Shown one piece after another: positions 5,501 through 5,508 of a DNA stretch of 5,508 bases. The notes beneath the pieces are model-generated. The model made no database searches. It had not been told where the DNA came from and saw only the letters and a program-made list of their open reading frames with translations. The DNA comes from DSNY01 sp037442465 (lineage in GTDB: Bacteria > Pseudomonadota > Gammaproteobacteria > Burkholderiales > Burkholderiaceae_F): the NCBI GenBank assembly GCA_037442465.1, contig JBBIQI010000220.1, positions 1 to 5,508 on the forward strand, given 5' to 3'. Positions within the stretch are counted from its first letter, which is position 1, and the number at the start of each line of letters is the position of its first letter. The translations under genes and the position numbers were made by a program.

Positions 5501-5508
5501 GCTCACCC

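Noticed and set aside
5449..5508. Open frame from ATG 5449 to the window end (MQFRASALGDRGLRLGLRSP)
   Set aside because: Only 20 codons, no Shine-Dalgarno, no recognisable family, and it lies within an inverted repeat; the window ends too soon to support it.

Overview
The window is GC-rich chromosomal DNA (roughly 70% G+C by eye, with G/C strongly preferred at third codon positions). The gene order and protein sequences suggest a betaproteobacterium, most likely Burkholderiales. Four complete genes lie on the plus strand: a soluble lytic transglycosylase (slt-like, 207-2192), an atypical NAD(P)-binding epimerase/reductase of the NDUFA9-like type (2429-3379), a glutathione S-transferase family protein (3383-4030) and the CCA-adding tRNA nucleotidyltransferase (cca, 4221-5303). 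I recall this order from Burkholderia-like genomes, where a folate cyclo-ligase gene often diverges from slt. The left edge may hold the first 15 codons of a divergent minus-strand gene (1-47), but they are too few to identify.

Layout. Positions 48-206 are a divergent spacer carrying a candidate extended -10 promoter so close to the slt ATG that the transcript may be leaderless. After slt there is a 236-nt spacer with a GC-rich hairpin (2257-2284) and a TAGAAT -10-like box (2393-2398) just before the epimerase gene. The epimerase and GST genes are 3 nt apart, and the GST ribosome-binding site is formed by the last two sense codons of the epimerase, so they are almost certainly cotranscribed. 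A 190-nt GC-rich spacer follows, with a strong hairpin (4063-4093) and a doubtful 60-codon small ORF whose TGA overlaps the cca GTG. After cca an imperfect hairpin spans the stop codon (5300-5336). It is followed by a cluster of ACGGAGA direct repeats with an inverted copy (5338-5383) and an 8-bp inverted repeat (5438-5500). The right end therefore looks like a terminator followed by an intergenic repeat element. No gene-free stretch exceeds 300 bases.

The genes do not form one pathway. They cover periplasmic peptidoglycan turnover (slt), an uncharacterised NAD(P)-binding protein, a probable thiol/glutathione enzyme and essential tRNA 3'-end maturation. This is mostly ordinary housekeeping DNA, and I did not find a convincing new multi-gene system. 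The two observations most worth checking are (1) the CCA enzyme, whose HD phosphohydrolase motif is replaced by alanines and whose ligand-bearing segments are deleted while the flanking scaffold still aligns with E. coli CCA, and (2) the ACGGAGA repeat cluster downstream of it.
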